From Acidobacteriota bacterium (GTDB lineage: Bacteria > Acidobacteriota > Terriglobia > Bryobacterales > Bryobacteraceae), in the NCBI GenBank assembly GCA_018268715.1, contig JAFDVZ010000015.1, positions 327,238 through 391,237 on the forward strand: DNA of 64,000 nucleotides, written 5' to 3'. The notes under the pieces were generated by a model, which made no database searches, was not told the DNA's origin, and saw only the letters and a list, made by a program, of their open reading frames with translations. A program made the position numbers and the translations under genes. This document shows, piece by piece, positions 1 to 9,171 of this stretch. Positions within the stretch are counted from its first letter, which is position 1. Every line of letters begins with the position of its first letter.

Positions 1-147
1 CGACGACTTGCCCGACCCGCTCGGCCCCACCAGCGCCACCATCGACCCCGCCCGCGCCTCGAGCGTCGCTGCGCGGACAATCGTCCGCCCATCCGCCACC
101 CGCGTCAAAGCATCGGTCCCGAGCGTCAAGCCACGATCATACGCCAC
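1..147 (-). CDS. ABC transporter ATP-binding protein, N-terminal fragment (runs off window)
   Basis: The first 49 codons of a minus-strand gene are visible. The frame is open from a TGA at 166-168 to the window edge, and the only sensible start is GTG at 145-147. The peptide has a strand-turn-strand typical of an ABC ATPase and ends in the Walker A loop VGPSGSGKSS, so this is probably a nucleotide-binding subunit of an ABC transporter. The signature and Walker B motifs lie outside the window, and the substrate cannot be told. It is divergent from the DUF1385 gene with 115 bp between the two starts. The family call is good because the P-loop has the classic GPSGSGKS form at the expected distance (about 40 residues) from the N-terminus. 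Confidence 0.75.
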   Translation of the reverse strand, partial: MAYDRGLTLGTDALTRVADGRTIVRAATLEARAGSMVALVGPSGSGKSS

Positions 148-193
148 CCCGCGCCCGCGAAAGATTCAATCGGAGTCCCGGCCCGCCGCCGGT

Positions 194-199
194 TATAAT
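194..199 (+). promoter_or_regulatory. Candidate -10 box for the DUF1385-prfA operon
   Basis: A perfect TATAAT stands 64 bases before the chosen ATG at 263. It lies in the divergent gap with the ABC ATPase gene. No good -35 hexamer is visible 16-18 bases upstream. If it is used, transcription would start near 206, which rules out the earlier in-frame ATG at 203 and supports the start at 263. Confidence 0.45.
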
Positions 200-262
200 G
201 GGATGGGAGTCCCTTCTACCTTGGAAATCCGTTCATTCTTTCGTCTGGCGGCGCACGTCCAG

Positions 263-1198
263 ATGCTGCCAATCCTCGAAAGCGGTGAGGAGACCCTCGT
301 CGGTGGACAAGCCGTGATGGAAGGCGTGATGATGCGCGCCCCGCACAGCTATTGCGTCGCGGTCCGGAAACCGAACGGCGAAGTCATCACCCAGCAACAT
401 CCGCTGCCGAAGCTGTCGGAAAAGTACCCGATCTTCAAACTGCCCATTTTCCGGGGACTCGGGACGCTCGGACAGGCCATGTCGCTCGGCGTACGCGCGC
501 TGCACTTTTCCGCCAACGCCGCGCTCGACGAAGGCCAATCCGGCAAGGCCAAGCAGGAAATCACCGGCTGGGCCATGGGCCTCAACATCCTGTTCTCGGC
601 CTCGTTCTTCATCTTCCTGTACAAGTTCGTTCCGCTCTGGCTCGCCACCAAGATCGGCGCTGCCTATCACGCCGTCGGCGGCCGCGTGGCCATCAACCTG
701 GTGGACGGCCTCATCCGGATCGTCATCTTCCTCGCCTTCCTCACGCTGATCTCGAAGATGAAGGATATCCGCCGCGTCTTTGAATACCACGGCGCCGAAC
801 ACAAGGTGGTGTTCAACTTCGAATCCGGCCAGCCCGTCACGGTGGAAAACGCCCGCGGCTTCACCACCTTCCATCCGCGTTGCGGAACCAGCTTCCTGCT
901 GGTGCTGATGGTCATTTCGTTGTTGATCTACGCGCTCGTGCCGGTGGACGGTTTCCTGCTGAAACTCGCCACGCGCATCGCCCTCATCCCCATCATCGTC
1001 GGCGTCAGCTACGAACTCATCCGGTTCGCCGCCAAGCGCCGCGGCGGATTGATGGCGGCCCTCACCTCACCCGGCCTCTGGTTGCAGCGCATCACCACCA
1101 AGCCGCCGTCCGACGACCAGACGGCGATCGCCATCCGCGCCCTCGACGGCGCCATGGAGCTGGAAAAGCAGCAAGGCGGCGAACTGGTCATCGCCTGA
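263..1198 (+). CDS. DUF1385 (YqhQ-like) membrane protein
   Basis: A 311-residue protein with the DUF1385 signature right after the start: [18 protein letters not shown]. This is followed by several membrane segments (about residues 110-140, 145-165, 205-260) and the family block [10 protein letters not shown] and HPRCGTSFL. The biochemical role of this family is not established. The ATG at 263 is preferred over the in-frame ATG at 203 because the conserved block begins about 10 residues in and a -10 box covers 194-199. It is followed after 10 bases by prfA; a DUF1385-prfA-prmC order recurs in several phyla, which supports the call. Confidence 0.88.
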   Translation: MLPILESGEETLVGGQAVMEGVMMRAPHSYCVAVRKPNGEVITQQHPLPKLSEKYPIFKLPIFRGLGTLGQAMSLGVRALHFSANAALDEGQSGKAKQEITGWAMGLNILFSASFFIFLYKFVPLWLATKIGAAYHAVGGRVAINLVDGLIRIVIFLAFLTLISKMKDIRRVFEYHGAEHKVVFNFESGQPVTVENARGFTTFHPRCGTSFLLVLMVISLLIYALVPVDGFLLKLATRIALIPIIVGVSYELIRFAAKRRGGLMAALTSPGLWLQRITTKPPSDDQTAIAIRALDGAMELEKQQGGELVIA

Positions 1199-1208
1199 TC
1201 GAAATCAC

Positions 1209-2300
1209 ATGGAATTCGCCCAACGACTCGCCGATATTGAGGCGCGATACGAAGACTTGACCCGCCAGATGGCCGATCCGGCGGTCATTAACGACCCCGA
1301 TCAATACCGCAAGATCACCAAGGCCCAAAGCGATCTGTCGGAGATCGTCGCCAAATACCGCGAGTGGAAGCAGACCAGCCAGAACCTCGACGACGCCCGC
1401 ACGATGCTTGCGGAGCCCGACCCCGAACTGCGCCAGATGGCCGTCGACGAAGTCGCCCGCCTCGAGCCCGAACTCGTCCGTTTTCAGGAGGAGCTGCGCG
1501 TCCTCCTGCTGCCCAAGGATCCCAACGACGAAAAGAACGTTGTGCTCGAAATCCGCGCCGGCACCGGCGGCGATGAAGCCACGCTGTTCGCCGCGGAGAT
1601 CTTCCGCATGTACTCGCGCTTTGCCGAGGATCAGGGCTGGCGCGTCGAAGTCACCGCCGTCAGCGAGTCCGCGGTCGGCGGACTCAAGGAAGTCATCGCG
1701 CTAGTCAGCGGCGCCAAGGTCTACAGCCGCCTCAAGTATGAAAGCGGAGTCCACCGCGTGCAGCGCGTGCCGGAAACTGAGCAGCAGGGCCGCGTCCACA
1801 CCTCCGCCATCACCGTCGCCGTGCTCCCCGAAGCCGAGGAAGTTGACGTGCAAATCGACGCCAAGGACCTCCGCATCGACACGTTCTGCTCCTCCGGCCC
1901 CGGCGGCCAGTCCGTCAACACCACCTATTCGGCCGTGCGCATCACCCACCTGCCCACCGGCCTCGTGGTCTCCTGCCAGGACGAAAAATCGCAGATCAAG
2001 AACCGCGCCAAGGGCCTCCGCGTGCTCCGCAGCCGCCTCTATGAGATCGAGCTCGAAAAGCAGCGCGAACAGATCGGCGCCGAACGCCGCAGCATGGTCG
2101 GTTCGGGCGATCGCAGCGAGAAGATCCGCACCTATAACTTCCCGCAAAATCGCATGACCGATCACCGCATCGGGCTCACCCTCCACCAGCTCGATCAGAT
2201 CGTGGAAGGCCGGATCGGCCCCGTCATCGACGCCCTGACCACCCATTATCAGACCCAGAAGTTGAAGGAACAGGGCGGCGACGCCGCCAACGCCGCCTGA
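1209..2300 (+). CDS. prfA: Peptide chain release factor 1
   Basis: Class I release factor of 363 residues, the usual RF1 length. It recognises UAA/UAG stop codons in the ribosomal A site and triggers peptide release. The GGQ motif that reaches the peptidyl-transferase centre is at residues 232-234 ([12 protein letters not shown]). The stop-codon discriminator region reads [18 protein letters not shown], with P-E-T in the place of the RF1 PxT tripeptide rather than the SPF of RF2. It lies 10 bases after the DUF1385 gene. prmC, which methylates the GGQ glutamine, is two genes downstream, separated by an unrelated sensor kinase. Confidence 0.97.
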   Translation: MEFAQRLADIEARYEDLTRQMADPAVINDPDQYRKITKAQSDLSEIVAKYREWKQTSQNLDDARTMLAEPDPELRQMAVDEVARLEPELVRFQEELRVLLLPKDPNDEKNVVLEIRAGTGGDEATLFAAEIFRMYSRFAEDQGWRVEVTAVSESAVGGLKEVIALVSGAKVYSRLKYESGVHRVQRVPETEQQGRVHTSAITVAVLPEAEEVDVQIDAKDLRIDTFCSSGPGGQSVNTTYSAVRITHLPTGLVVSCQDEKSQIKNRAKGLRVLRSRLYEIELEKQREQIGAERRSMVGSGDRSEKIRTYNFPQNRMTDHRIGLTLHQLDQIVEGRIGPVIDALTTHYQTQKLKEQGGDAANAA

Positions 2301-2324
2301 ATTCGGACACGGCTATCCGCCGGA

Positions 2325-2333
2325 TGATAAAAT
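2325..2333 (+). promoter_or_regulatory. Extended -10 promoter for the sensor kinase gene
   Basis: TGATAAAAT matches an extended -10 element (TGn followed by TAAAAT). It lies in the 49-base gap after prfA and ends 16 bases before the ATG at 2350, so the untranslated leader would be about 10 bases. It suggests the kinase and prmC can be transcribed separately from prfA. Confidence 0.45.
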
Positions 2334-2349
2334 CGTTCAAACCTCAACG

Positions 2350-5300
2350 ATGTTCAATCGCCGGAAGGCTGTGGGCCCGTTGTTACTCGGCCTCTTGTTT
2401 GTCGGCTCAGTAACCGGTCAGCAGTATGCATTTCAGTACTACGGCGCCGAGCAGGGGCTGACTCGCCTCGGCGTCCGGGAAATATTCCAGGACCGCGAAG
2501 GCTATCTCTGGTTGTCCACCGAAGGCGGCGTCTTCCGCTTCGACGGGACCCGTTTTCGCCCATTCGGCGCAGTCGACGGATTGCCCTTCAACGTGCTCGC
2601 CTCCTTTGGCGTCGCCTCCGACGGAACGCTATTGTTGGCCACCGAGTCCGGGCTGTACCGCCTCGTCCGCCAGCGGTTCGAGCGGCTCCCGCTCCCAGGC
2701 GATCCGAAAGTGTCTCCTTACGGCGGCGTTGTCACCGATCCTGTCGGCGACACCTACGTCGGCGCCGCCAACGGCCTTTGGGTTTCCTCCAGCCTCACCG
2801 CCGGAAACTCGCCCCAATGGCGCCAGATCGCCGTTTCGCCGGGCGACGGCCGAAGCAGCGTCCGCGGTCTGTCCTCCAAGGGCGGCGACATCTGGTTCGT
2901 CAGCGGCGCGAAGGTCTTCCGTCTCGCCGGCGGCCGCGTCCAAGCCTACGACGCTCACGGCTCCACCGCCGACATTACCCGCCGCTGGACCGGCGTCGTC
3001 GTCGACGGGCAGGGCGTCCAATGGACCGTCTCCTTTGGCTCCAAGGTCCACACCCGTCCGCCCTCCAGTGCCATCTTCAAGCCCCTCACCGCCGACCTCC
3101 CGCCCGCTTCCGGCTATCCCATCCGTGTCGATTCGTCCGGTCGCGCCCTCATCCCGACCACCGGCGGCCTCGCCATCGCCGAAGGCGGACGCTTGCGCAT
3201 CGTCGGTCGCGATTCCGGCCTGGCCGGCGCGGTGAACTGCGTCTTTCAGGATCGCGAAGGCTCTCTCTGGATCGGACTGGCCGGCCGCGGCCTCGCCAAG
3301 TGGCAGGGCTACCGTCGTTGGGAAGGTTTCGGCGCGCTGAATGGCCTCGACCCCGACGTGGTCTACGCGGTCCAGCCCTTGCGCTCCGACTGGGTGCTCG
3401 CGGGCACCGAGTCCGGCCTGTTTTCCGGCCGCCGCGAAGCCGAACGCTGGCGCTGGACTCCCGATCCGCGCTTCAAGGACATGCGGATCCGCGCCATTCG
3501 CCGCGCCGCCGACGGAGCCATCTGGGTGGCCGCCGAACATGCCGGCGTGGCCCGCCTCGACTCCTCCTTCCGGGACATCCGTTGGTTCCCGCACGCCGTC
3601 TCCGGCGCGATTTATTGGGACCTGCGGTGCGGCCGCGCGGGGCGCATGTGGGTGGGCGCCAACTCCGGCGCGCTCGTCATCGAACCCGGCGCCGATCGGA
3701 TGAAGCCCGTCGAAGGCTCGCCGCGCGAACGCGTCTGGCAGGTTGCGGACACCGACGCCGGCCTGTGGATCGCCAGCGCCAACGGCCTGACGCTGCTGGC
3801 GGACGGCAAGGCCCGCACCTTCGGCCCGGCCGACGGACTCCCCGACGCGCATCTCATGTCGATCGCCGCCGCGCCCAACGGCGACGTCTGGGCCGGATAC
3901 CGTTCGAGCGGCATCGTCAGCCAGGTGCGCCTGGAAAACGGGCGCCTTCGCGTCCTGAATCACGGGCCGGGCCGCCGCGCCGCCGCCGCCATCACTTACT
4001 TTCTCGAATTCGATTCCAAGGGCCGGATGTGGACCGGCTCGGATGCGGGAGTCGACGTCTACCAATCCGGCGCCTGGACCCGCTACACCCATGACGACGG
4101 CCTGATCTGGGACGATTGCAACCTCCACGCCTTCAGCGAAGGCGTCGACGACGACGTTTGGATCGGATCGAGCGGCGGGCTCTCGCGCTTCCACCCGACC
4201 GCCTCCCCGCCGCCCTCCATCGGCGGCCCCCGCGCCGTTTTCTCGGAAGTGCTGCTCGGCGACAAGTCCGTGACGCCCTCTCCCACCCCTGGCCTCGCAG
4301 TGGGGCCCAATGAGAATTCGCTCTCGGTGACATACTCCGCCCTCTCGTTCGTGCGGGAGCGTTCCATCCTGTTCCGCTACCGCCTGGAGCCGGCCTCCTC
4401 GGAATGGCGCGAAACCACCGAACGGAAACTCCAGTTCCCCGGTCTGCCGCCCGGCCGCTATCGTTTGGAAATCGTCGCCCGCGACGGCTGGGGCAATTGG
4501 GGACCGCGCCCCGCTCAACTGGAATTCGAAATCCGGCCGCCCTGGTGGCTCACCTGGTGGGCTACCGCGATCGGAGCCATCCTGGTCGGCTGCGCCGTCG
4601 CCGGCCTCGTCGCCTGGCGCGTGCACGCCTATCATCGCCGCATCGAAGCCCAGCGGCGCGAACGGGAACGCGAATCGATCGTCGCCGCCGCCAAGGCGCA
4701 ACTCGAATCGTTTTCGCACATGAACCGCGTCGCCGCCATTAGTGAGATGGCCAGCGCGCTCGCCCACGAAATCTGTCAGCCGCTGGCCGCCATTTCGAGC
4801 AACGCCTCAAGCGCCGTGATCCTGCTCGACCGGCCCACCCCCGACATCGGAGAGGCCCGTCAGGCCGTGGCCGACATCGTCGACGACCAGCTTCGAGCCG
4901 CCAAGATCATCGACCGCATGCGCGCAGGCCTGCGCCGCACCAAGATCCAGCCCGCCCCGCAGGACATCAACGCCATCGCCGAGGATGCCGCGCGCTTCGC
5001 CAGCCAGTTCGCCATACTGAAGGGCGTGGCCATTCGCATGGAACTCGCCGGCGGTCTGGCCCCCGTCTGGACCGACGAGATCCAGATGCAGCAAGTAGTG
5101 TGGAACCTGATTCAGAACGCGGCCGACGCCATGGCCCAGGTTCCCAAGGACCAGCGCGTCATCACCCTGCGCACCCGCCCCGACGCCTCCTCCCCCAGCG
5201 TCCTGCTGGAAGTGGAGGATAACGGACCGGGCGTCGCCGATCAGGACAAGAAGCGCATCTTCGAGCCCCACGTCACCACCAAGCCCGACGGTCTCGGCAT

Positions 5301-5436
5301 GGGCCTCGCCATCATCCGGTCGTTTCTGACTCTCAGCGGCGGCGGCATCGAGGTGTGCGACGCGGCCGGCGGCGGCGCGCTGTTCCGCGTGCGTATCCCC
5401 TTGGCCGAAACCGTGGGGGCCGGAGCCTCGAAGTGA
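2350..5436 (+). CDS. Sensor histidine kinase with Reg_prop propeller and Y_Y_Y domain
   Basis: A 1028-residue hybrid-type sensor. A signal peptide (about 1-24) precedes a long periplasmic region of repeated propeller blades (about 30-630, with motifs such as DREGYLWLSTEGG and DREGSLWIGLAGRG). A Y_Y_Y-like domain follows (about 645-735), then one membrane helix near 742-765. The cytoplasmic HisKA domain has phospho-acceptor His806 in ALAHEICQPL. The HATPase domain carries NLIQNAADAM, DNGPGV and GLGMGLAI. There is no receiver domain and no response regulator beside it. It sits between prfA and prmC, and its TGA overlaps the prmC GTG. The signal sensed cannot be inferred; similar propeller kinases elsewhere often respond to carbohydrates. 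Confidence 0.88.
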   Translation: MFNRRKAVGPLLLGLLFVGSVTGQQYAFQYYGAEQGLTRLGVREIFQDREGYLWLSTEGGVFRFDGTRFRPFGAVDGLPFNVLASFGVASDGTLLLATESGLYRLVRQRFERLPLPGDPKVSPYGGVVTDPVGDTYVGAANGLWVSSSLTAGNSPQWRQIAVSPGDGRSSVRGLSSKGGDIWFVSGAKVFRLAGGRVQAYDAHGSTADITRRWTGVVVDGQGVQWTVSFGSKVHTRPPSSAIFKPLTADLPPASGYPIRVDSSGRALIPTTGGLAIAEGGRLRIVGRDSGLAGAVNCVFQDREGSLWIGLAGRGLAKWQGYRRWEGFGALNGLDPDVVYAVQPLRSDWVLAGTESGLFSGRREAERWRWTPDPRFKDMRIRAIRRAADGAIWVAAEHAGVARLDSSFRDIRWFPHAVSGAIYWDLRCGRAGRMWVGANSGALVIEPGADRMKPVEGSPRERVWQVADTDAGLWIASANGLTLLADGKARTFGPADGLPDAHLMSIAAAPNGDVWAGYRSSGIVSQVRLENGRLRVLNHGPGRRAAAAITYFLEFDSKGRMWTGSDAGVDVYQSGAWTRYTHDDGLIWDDCNLHAFSEGVDDDVWIGSSGGLSRFHPTASPPPSIGGPRAVFSEVLLGDKSVTPSPTPGLAVGPNENSLSVTYSALSFVRERSILFRYRLEPASSEWRETTERKLQFPGLPPGRYRLEIVARDGWGNWGPRPAQLEFEIRPPWWLTWWATAIGAILVGCAVAGLVAWRVHAYHRRIEAQRRERERESIVAAAKAQLESFSHMNRVAAISEMASALAHEICQPLAAISSNASSAVILLDRPTPDIGEARQAVADIVDDQLRAAKIIDRMRAGLRRTKIQPAPQDINAIAEDAARFASQFAILKGVAIRMELAGGLAPVWTDEIQMQQVVWNLIQNAADAMAQVPKDQRVITLRTRPDASSPSVLLEVEDNGPGVADQDKKRIFEPHVTTKPDGLGMGLAIIRSFLTLSGGGIEVCDAAGGGALFRVRIPLAETVGAGASK

Positions 5437-6266
5437 CCGTCCGTACGGCGCTCGAACAGGGCGCCCGCATTCTGTCGGAAGCGTCCATCCCGGTCCCCCG
5501 CCTCACCGCCGAAGTCCTTCTTGCGTACGCTGTACGCAATGATCGCGCCTGGCTCTACGCCCATTCGACCGACGAGCTGACCGAGGTCGCCTGGATCCAC
5601 TACGGCCGCTATTTGAAGGAGCGTCTGGACGGAAAACCGACCCAATACATCACCAGACGCCAGGAGTTTTACGGCCGAGACTTCATCGTCAGTCCCGCCG
5701 TCCTGATCCCCCGGCCGGAGACCGAGCACGTCATTGAAACGGCCCTTGAAAAGCTGCCCGGCGCGGGCCCCGGAGCGATCGTAGACGTAGGTTGCGGATC
5801 CGGCGCCATCGCCATCACGCTCGCGCTCGAGAGCGGCCGGCCGGTCATCGCGACGGACATCTCGGCGCCCGCCCTGGCGGTGGCCGCGCGCAACCGCGAC
5901 GCGCTCGCGGCGCCGGTGTCACTGGCGGCCTGCGACCTGACGGGCGCCTTGGCCAGCCGCACTGCGGCGTTAATCGCATCGAACCCACCCTACGTCCCGC
6001 TGACCGACCACCCATCCTTGCAGCGTGAGGTGGTGGACTTCGAACCGCACATCGCGCTGTTCGGCGGTCCCGACGGCATGGCGATCTACAATCGTCTGAT
6101 CGCCGACGCCGCCCGCGTTCTCAAACCCGGCGGCTGGCTCGTGATGGAAGTAGCCTACAACTCCGACGCCCGCGTCCGCGAGCTGCTCGCGGCCAACTTC
6201 ACGGACATCGAAATGCGGACCGACCTGGCCGGCCTCCCCCGGGTCGTCGCGGGCCGCCTTCGTTAG
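5433..6266 (+). CDS. prmC: Release factor glutamine methyltransferase PrmC
   Basis: A 277-residue N5-glutamine methyltransferase that uses S-adenosylmethionine to methylate the GGQ glutamine of release factors. The N-terminal helical domain (about 1-75) is followed by a Rossmann methyltransferase domain with the SAM loop DVGCGSGAIAITLA. The diagnostic catalytic motif is NPPYVP. The start is taken as GTG at 5433, whose GTGA overlaps the kinase stop; this gives the normal PrmC length and leaves out an Arg-rich upstream extension that lies inside the kinase gene. Coupled translation with the kinase is likely. Confidence 0.93.
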   Translation: MTVRTALEQGARILSEASIPVPRLTAEVLLAYAVRNDRAWLYAHSTDELTEVAWIHYGRYLKERLDGKPTQYITRRQEFYGRDFIVSPAVLIPRPETEHVIETALEKLPGAGPGAIVDVGCGSGAIAITLALESGRPVIATDISAPALAVAARNRDALAAPVSLAACDLTGALASRTAALIASNPPYVPLTDHPSLQREVVDFEPHIALFGGPDGMAIYNRLIADAARVLKPGGWLVMEVAYNSDARVRELLAANFTDIEMRTDLAGLPRVVAGRLR

Positions 6267-6742
6267 GCTCTACTCGGCCTGGCGCACAGCACCCAAAGGC
6301 GCGCATTCCCCCTGGATCCGCACATCTCATCTGCTCGCGCCACCGATCCGTCGCCTCCCGCCACCGAATGCGGCGCGTAGTCATCCACCGGCAGCAGGCT
6401 TCCCCGGTCCCGGTCACTCTGGCCTCCTTCACCATGCGGTGCTTCGTCCGCGGAGCCGGCGGCCTCCACCGACTCCACTTCGAACACCAGCGGCGCTCGT
6501 TGATACCCGGTGTGCCATTCCACGATCTTGCCGGTCAGTATCGCCTGGTGGCCGGCCAAGCGTTGCAGGCGGGAACGGATGCCCGGCCGGTCGCCGTCGA
6601 ACGTCTGAAGCAGGTCAACCGGGCCATCGAACCGCGCCGAGCGATCGCGAGGGTCGGGCTCGGCGCAGACGGGCGAGGGAGGCCGCAGTGCAATCCACTG
6701 GTGGTATCCACGCTCGTCGACGCGCTCCAGCCGTCCTCGCAT
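6263..6742 (-). CDS. DUF4431-like protein lacking its signal peptide (probable remnant)
   Basis: The frame encodes a small-domain protein resembling DUF4431: QWIALRPPSPVC followed by LAGHQAILTG and EWHTGYQRAPLVFEVE. In that family the domain follows a signal peptide and a CLP motif. Here the in-frame codons for NCLPEGQTIR lie just upstream of the ATG at 6742, but the frame hits a TAG at 6803-6805 before any start codon, so no signal peptide can be encoded. The frame also runs on for about 60 residues beyond the domain. It overlaps the prmC stop by 4 bases, and its missing head would fall over the dinB promoter. I read it as a decayed gene; a working cytoplasmic short form is possible but less likely. 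Confidence 0.45.
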   Translation of the reverse strand: MRGRLERVDERGYHQWIALRPPSPVCAEPDPRDRSARFDGPVDLLQTFDGDRPGIRSRLQRLAGHQAILTGKIVEWHTGYQRAPLVFEVESVEAAGSADEAPHGEGGQSDRDRGSLLPVDDYAPHSVAGGDGSVARADEMCGSRGNARLWVLCARPSRA

Positions 6743-6800
6743 GCGGATCGTCTGTCCCTCGGGAAGACAGTTCCGCCTTGCCCGCCCCGCCGCCCCGCGT

Positions 6801-6809
6801 TGCTATCCT
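6801..6809 (+). promoter_or_regulatory. Extended -10 promoter of dinB
   Basis: TGCTATCCT fits an extended -10 (TGn plus TATCCT). It ends 8 bases before the dinB ATG at 6818, so the transcript would start within a few bases of the start codon and be nearly leaderless. No LexA-type box was recognised nearby. Confidence 0.35.
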
Positions 6810-6817
6810 GTCATCGA

Positions 6818-8014
6818 ATGGCCGGGGACCGCACCATCATGCATCTCGACATGGACGCCTTCTTCGTGTCCGTCGAGGAGCTGTTCGATCCCTCGCTCAA
6901 AGGCCAGCCGGTCGTGGTCGGAGGGGCCGCCAATCAGCGCGGCGTCGTGTCGGCGGCCTCCTACGCGGCGCGCAAGTTCGGCATCCATTCCGCCATGCCG
7001 CTGCGCACCGCCTACCAGCTTTGCCCGCACGCCATCTTTGTCGACGGCCACCGCGAACGCTACACTGAATACTCGCATCGGGTCGCCGAAGTGCTCGGAC
7101 GCTTCTCGCCGAAAGTCGAGATGGCTTCGATCGACGAAGCCTACCTCGACCTCACCGGCTCCCGCCGCCTGTTCGGACCGCCGCTCGAAGCCGCGCACAA
7201 ACTCCACCAGGCCGTGAAGGCCGCCACCGGTCTCAACTGCTCCATCGGCGTCTCGCAGGCGCGCATGGTCTCGAAGGTCGCCTCCGATCAGGCCAAGCCG
7301 AACGGGGTGCTGTGGATCTGCCCCGGCGAGGAGGCGTCGTTCCTCGCGCCGCTCGACATCCGCCGGATCCCCGGCGTCGGCAAGGCCGGCGAACAGCGCC
7401 TCAACGAGTGCGGCATCCACAAGGTCGGCGACCTGGCGAGGCTCGACGCGGCGCTGCTCGAACAGAAGTTCGGCAAGTGGGGCCTGGCGCTCGCGGGCAA
7501 GTCCCACGGCTTCGATTCGGGCGCCTGGTTTGACGGCGAAATCGGCGATCACGACTCGCCCAAATCCATCAGCCACGAGATGACGTTCCACGTCGACACG
7601 GCCGACCGAGAGACGCTCGAAGCCACGCTCGCGCGCCTGTCGGAGATGGTGGGCCGCCGCCTCCGGGAGCACTCCCTGTTCGCCCGCACCATCCAGTTGA
7701 AGCTGCGCTACAGCGACTTTTCCACCTACACCCGCGCCCACTCGATCGACCACGGCACGCAACTCGACATCGAACTGCTCGAGGAGATACGCGGGCTGTT
7801 CCGCAAGGCCTGGGACGGGCGTCCCGTGCGTCTGCTGGGCGTTCACGCCGGGTCGTTGAAGCAGGACCAGGGCCAGTTGAACCTGCTCGACGAAGGCCGC
7901 GCCGAACGCTGGCGCAAGGCGCTCTCGGCCGCCGACAGGATGCGCGACAAGTTCGGCGACCGCAGCGTCTCGATAGGCGCGGTGATGAAGCGCCGCCCGC
8001 CCAAGGATCAGTAA
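6818..8014 (+). CDS. dinB: DNA polymerase IV (Y-family translesion polymerase)
   Basis: A 398-residue Y-family polymerase for error-prone lesion bypass. The catalytic metal motifs are MHLDMDAFFVSVE near the N-terminus and SIDEAYLDLTG in the palm. A helix-hairpin-helix region (RRIPGVGKAGEQRL) follows, then the little-finger domain. QGQLNLLDEG near the C-terminus resembles a beta-clamp binding motif. The start is ATG at 6818 (MAGDRTIMHLD), the normal DinB N-terminus; the frame stays open far upstream but that part has no polymerase character. It overlaps the convergent DUF218 gene by 7 bases. Confidence 0.95.
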   Translation: MAGDRTIMHLDMDAFFVSVEELFDPSLKGQPVVVGGAANQRGVVSAASYAARKFGIHSAMPLRTAYQLCPHAIFVDGHRERYTEYSHRVAEVLGRFSPKVEMASIDEAYLDLTGSRRLFGPPLEAAHKLHQAVKAATGLNCSIGVSQARMVSKVASDQAKPNGVLWICPGEEASFLAPLDIRRIPGVGKAGEQRLNECGIHKVGDLARLDAALLEQKFGKWGLALAGKSHGFDSGAWFDGEIGDHDSPKSISHEMTFHVDTADRETLEATLARLSEMVGRRLREHSLFARTIQLKLRYSDFSTYTRAHSIDHGTQLDIELLEEIRGLFRKAWDGRPVRLLGVHAGSLKQDQGQLNLLDEGRAERWRKALSAADRMRDKFGDRSVSIGAVMKRRPPKDQ

Positions 8015-8643
8015 ACCCGGTCGAGCGCGGCCGAACGCTCCCGATCCTTCAGCAGCCCCGCGGCCGAGTAGGCGTCGTGCCCGGTGAACAGGAACCGGTG
8101 CAGTTCGGCGAGGCTCGGGATTCGGGCCAGCAGCCCGCGGGCCGCCGCCAGGCTCTCCCGCTCCCGGGCGCGCCGGAATTCCAGGTCGGCCGCCGGCATG
8201 CCCACGTCCGGCGTCGATTCGAAGGCCAGTTCGTAGCCCGCTTCCGGAGCGATCGAGAACACCCAGCGGAACACCGCCTCAGTGCGCTCCCGATGGAACT
8301 GGGAGGTCACGATCAGCAGCCGGCGCCAGCCCCTCGGCTCGGTGTGGATAAGGCGCGCGAAGTAGGCGTTGCCGATGGTGTCGAAGGAAGCGGCCTCGAT
8401 CAGGATGTCGCCCGGCTCGACGCCCCGCTCCATCAGGTAGCGCGCGCCGGCGCCGGCTTCCGACACCGGATAACCCGCCCGGTCCACCGGGCCCGGCTTA
8501 TGCGGAGTCCCCGCGCTGAGGCAAAGTAACGGTTGGCCGGCCCGCAGCTCCAGCGCGCGGTCGAAACGGGCGGTCATCCAGGGAGGCAGCAGCCCGCCGG
8601 CGCGTACTCCGCCGCCGGGGACCACGATCAGATCCGGAATCAA
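8008..8643 (-). CDS. DUF218 (YdcF/SanA/ElyC-type) protein
   Basis: A 211-residue protein with the DUF218 core: a first strand LIVVPGGGV, the loop CLSAGTPHKPGP, the block EAASFDTIGNAYFA, and LLIVTSQFHRERTEAVFR. Members are linked to envelope or antibiotic-barrier functions, but the substrate is unknown. No signal peptide or membrane anchor is seen here, unlike SanA or ElyC. The likely start is TTG at 8641-8643, five bases after the stop of the nuclease-family gene, so it is the third gene of a miaB-led minus-strand operon. Confidence 0.8.
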   Translation of the reverse strand: MIPDLIVVPGGGVRAGGLLPPWMTARFDRALELRAGQPLLCLSAGTPHKPGPVDRAGYPVSEAGAGARYLMERGVEPGDILIEAASFDTIGNAYFARLIHTEPRGWRRLLIVTSQFHRERTEAVFRWVFSIAPEAGYELAFESTPDVGMPAADLEFRRARERESLAAARGLLARIPSLAELHRFLFTGHDAYSAAGLLKDRERSAALDRVY

Positions 8644-8648
8644 GCGGC

Positions 8649-9134
8649 CTACATCTTATAGCGGCCCAGATCCTCGTCGTTGAGGTTCTCAAGCCAGCGC
8701 CGCAACTCGTCGTTGTTCACCTTGTCGGTTACCGACGTGGACGACTTCGAGGACTTCAGCACTCCCTCGTCGACATAGATCGGGCAATCCAGCCGCAGCG
8801 CCAGCGCGAGCGCGTCGCTCGGTCGCGAATCCACGCTGATCAGTTCGCCGTCCTTCTCAAGCCAGATCACCGCGTAGAAAGTGTCGTCCTTCAACTCGCT
8901 GACCACCACCTTGCGGATGCCCGTCTTCATGCCGAGCAGCAGCACCTTGATGAGGTCGTGCGTCATGGGGCGCGGCGTGGAGACCTTTTCGATCTCGAGC
9001 GCGATGGCGTTGGCCTCATAGATGCCCACCCAGATGGGCAGGATGGAATTGCCGTTGATGTCCTTCAGGACGACGATCGGCATGTTGGTCACCGGGTCCA
9101 TCATCAACCCGCGGATCTTCATCTCGATTTCCAT
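8649..9134 (-). CDS. Bifunctional nuclease family protein (DUF151)
   Basis: A 161-residue protein of the BFN/DUF151 family. The pattern is complete: MKIRGLMMDPVTNMPIVVLK, LPIWVGIYEANAIALEIE, RPMTHDLIKVLL and VDSRPSDALALALR. Plant members were reported to have DNase/RNase activity; the bacterial role is unsettled. It follows miaB after about 37 bases and precedes the DUF218 gene. The association with miaB is common and supports cotranscription. Confidence 0.92.
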   Translation of the reverse strand: MEIEMKIRGLMMDPVTNMPIVVLKDINGNSILPIWVGIYEANAIALEIEKVSTPRPMTHDLIKVLLLGMKTGIRKVVVSELKDDTFYAVIWLEKDGELISVDSRPSDALALALRLDCPIYVDEGVLKSSKSSTSVTDKVNNDELRRWLENLNDEDLGRYKM

Positions 9135-9171
9135 GTCAACCCCTCCCGTCCTCGAACAAACGCCCCACTCG

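Noticed and set aside
2629..4767. 712-codon minus-strand open frame inside the propeller kinase
   Set aside because: Gly/Ala/Asp-rich antisense shadow; the plus strand shows clear propeller blades.
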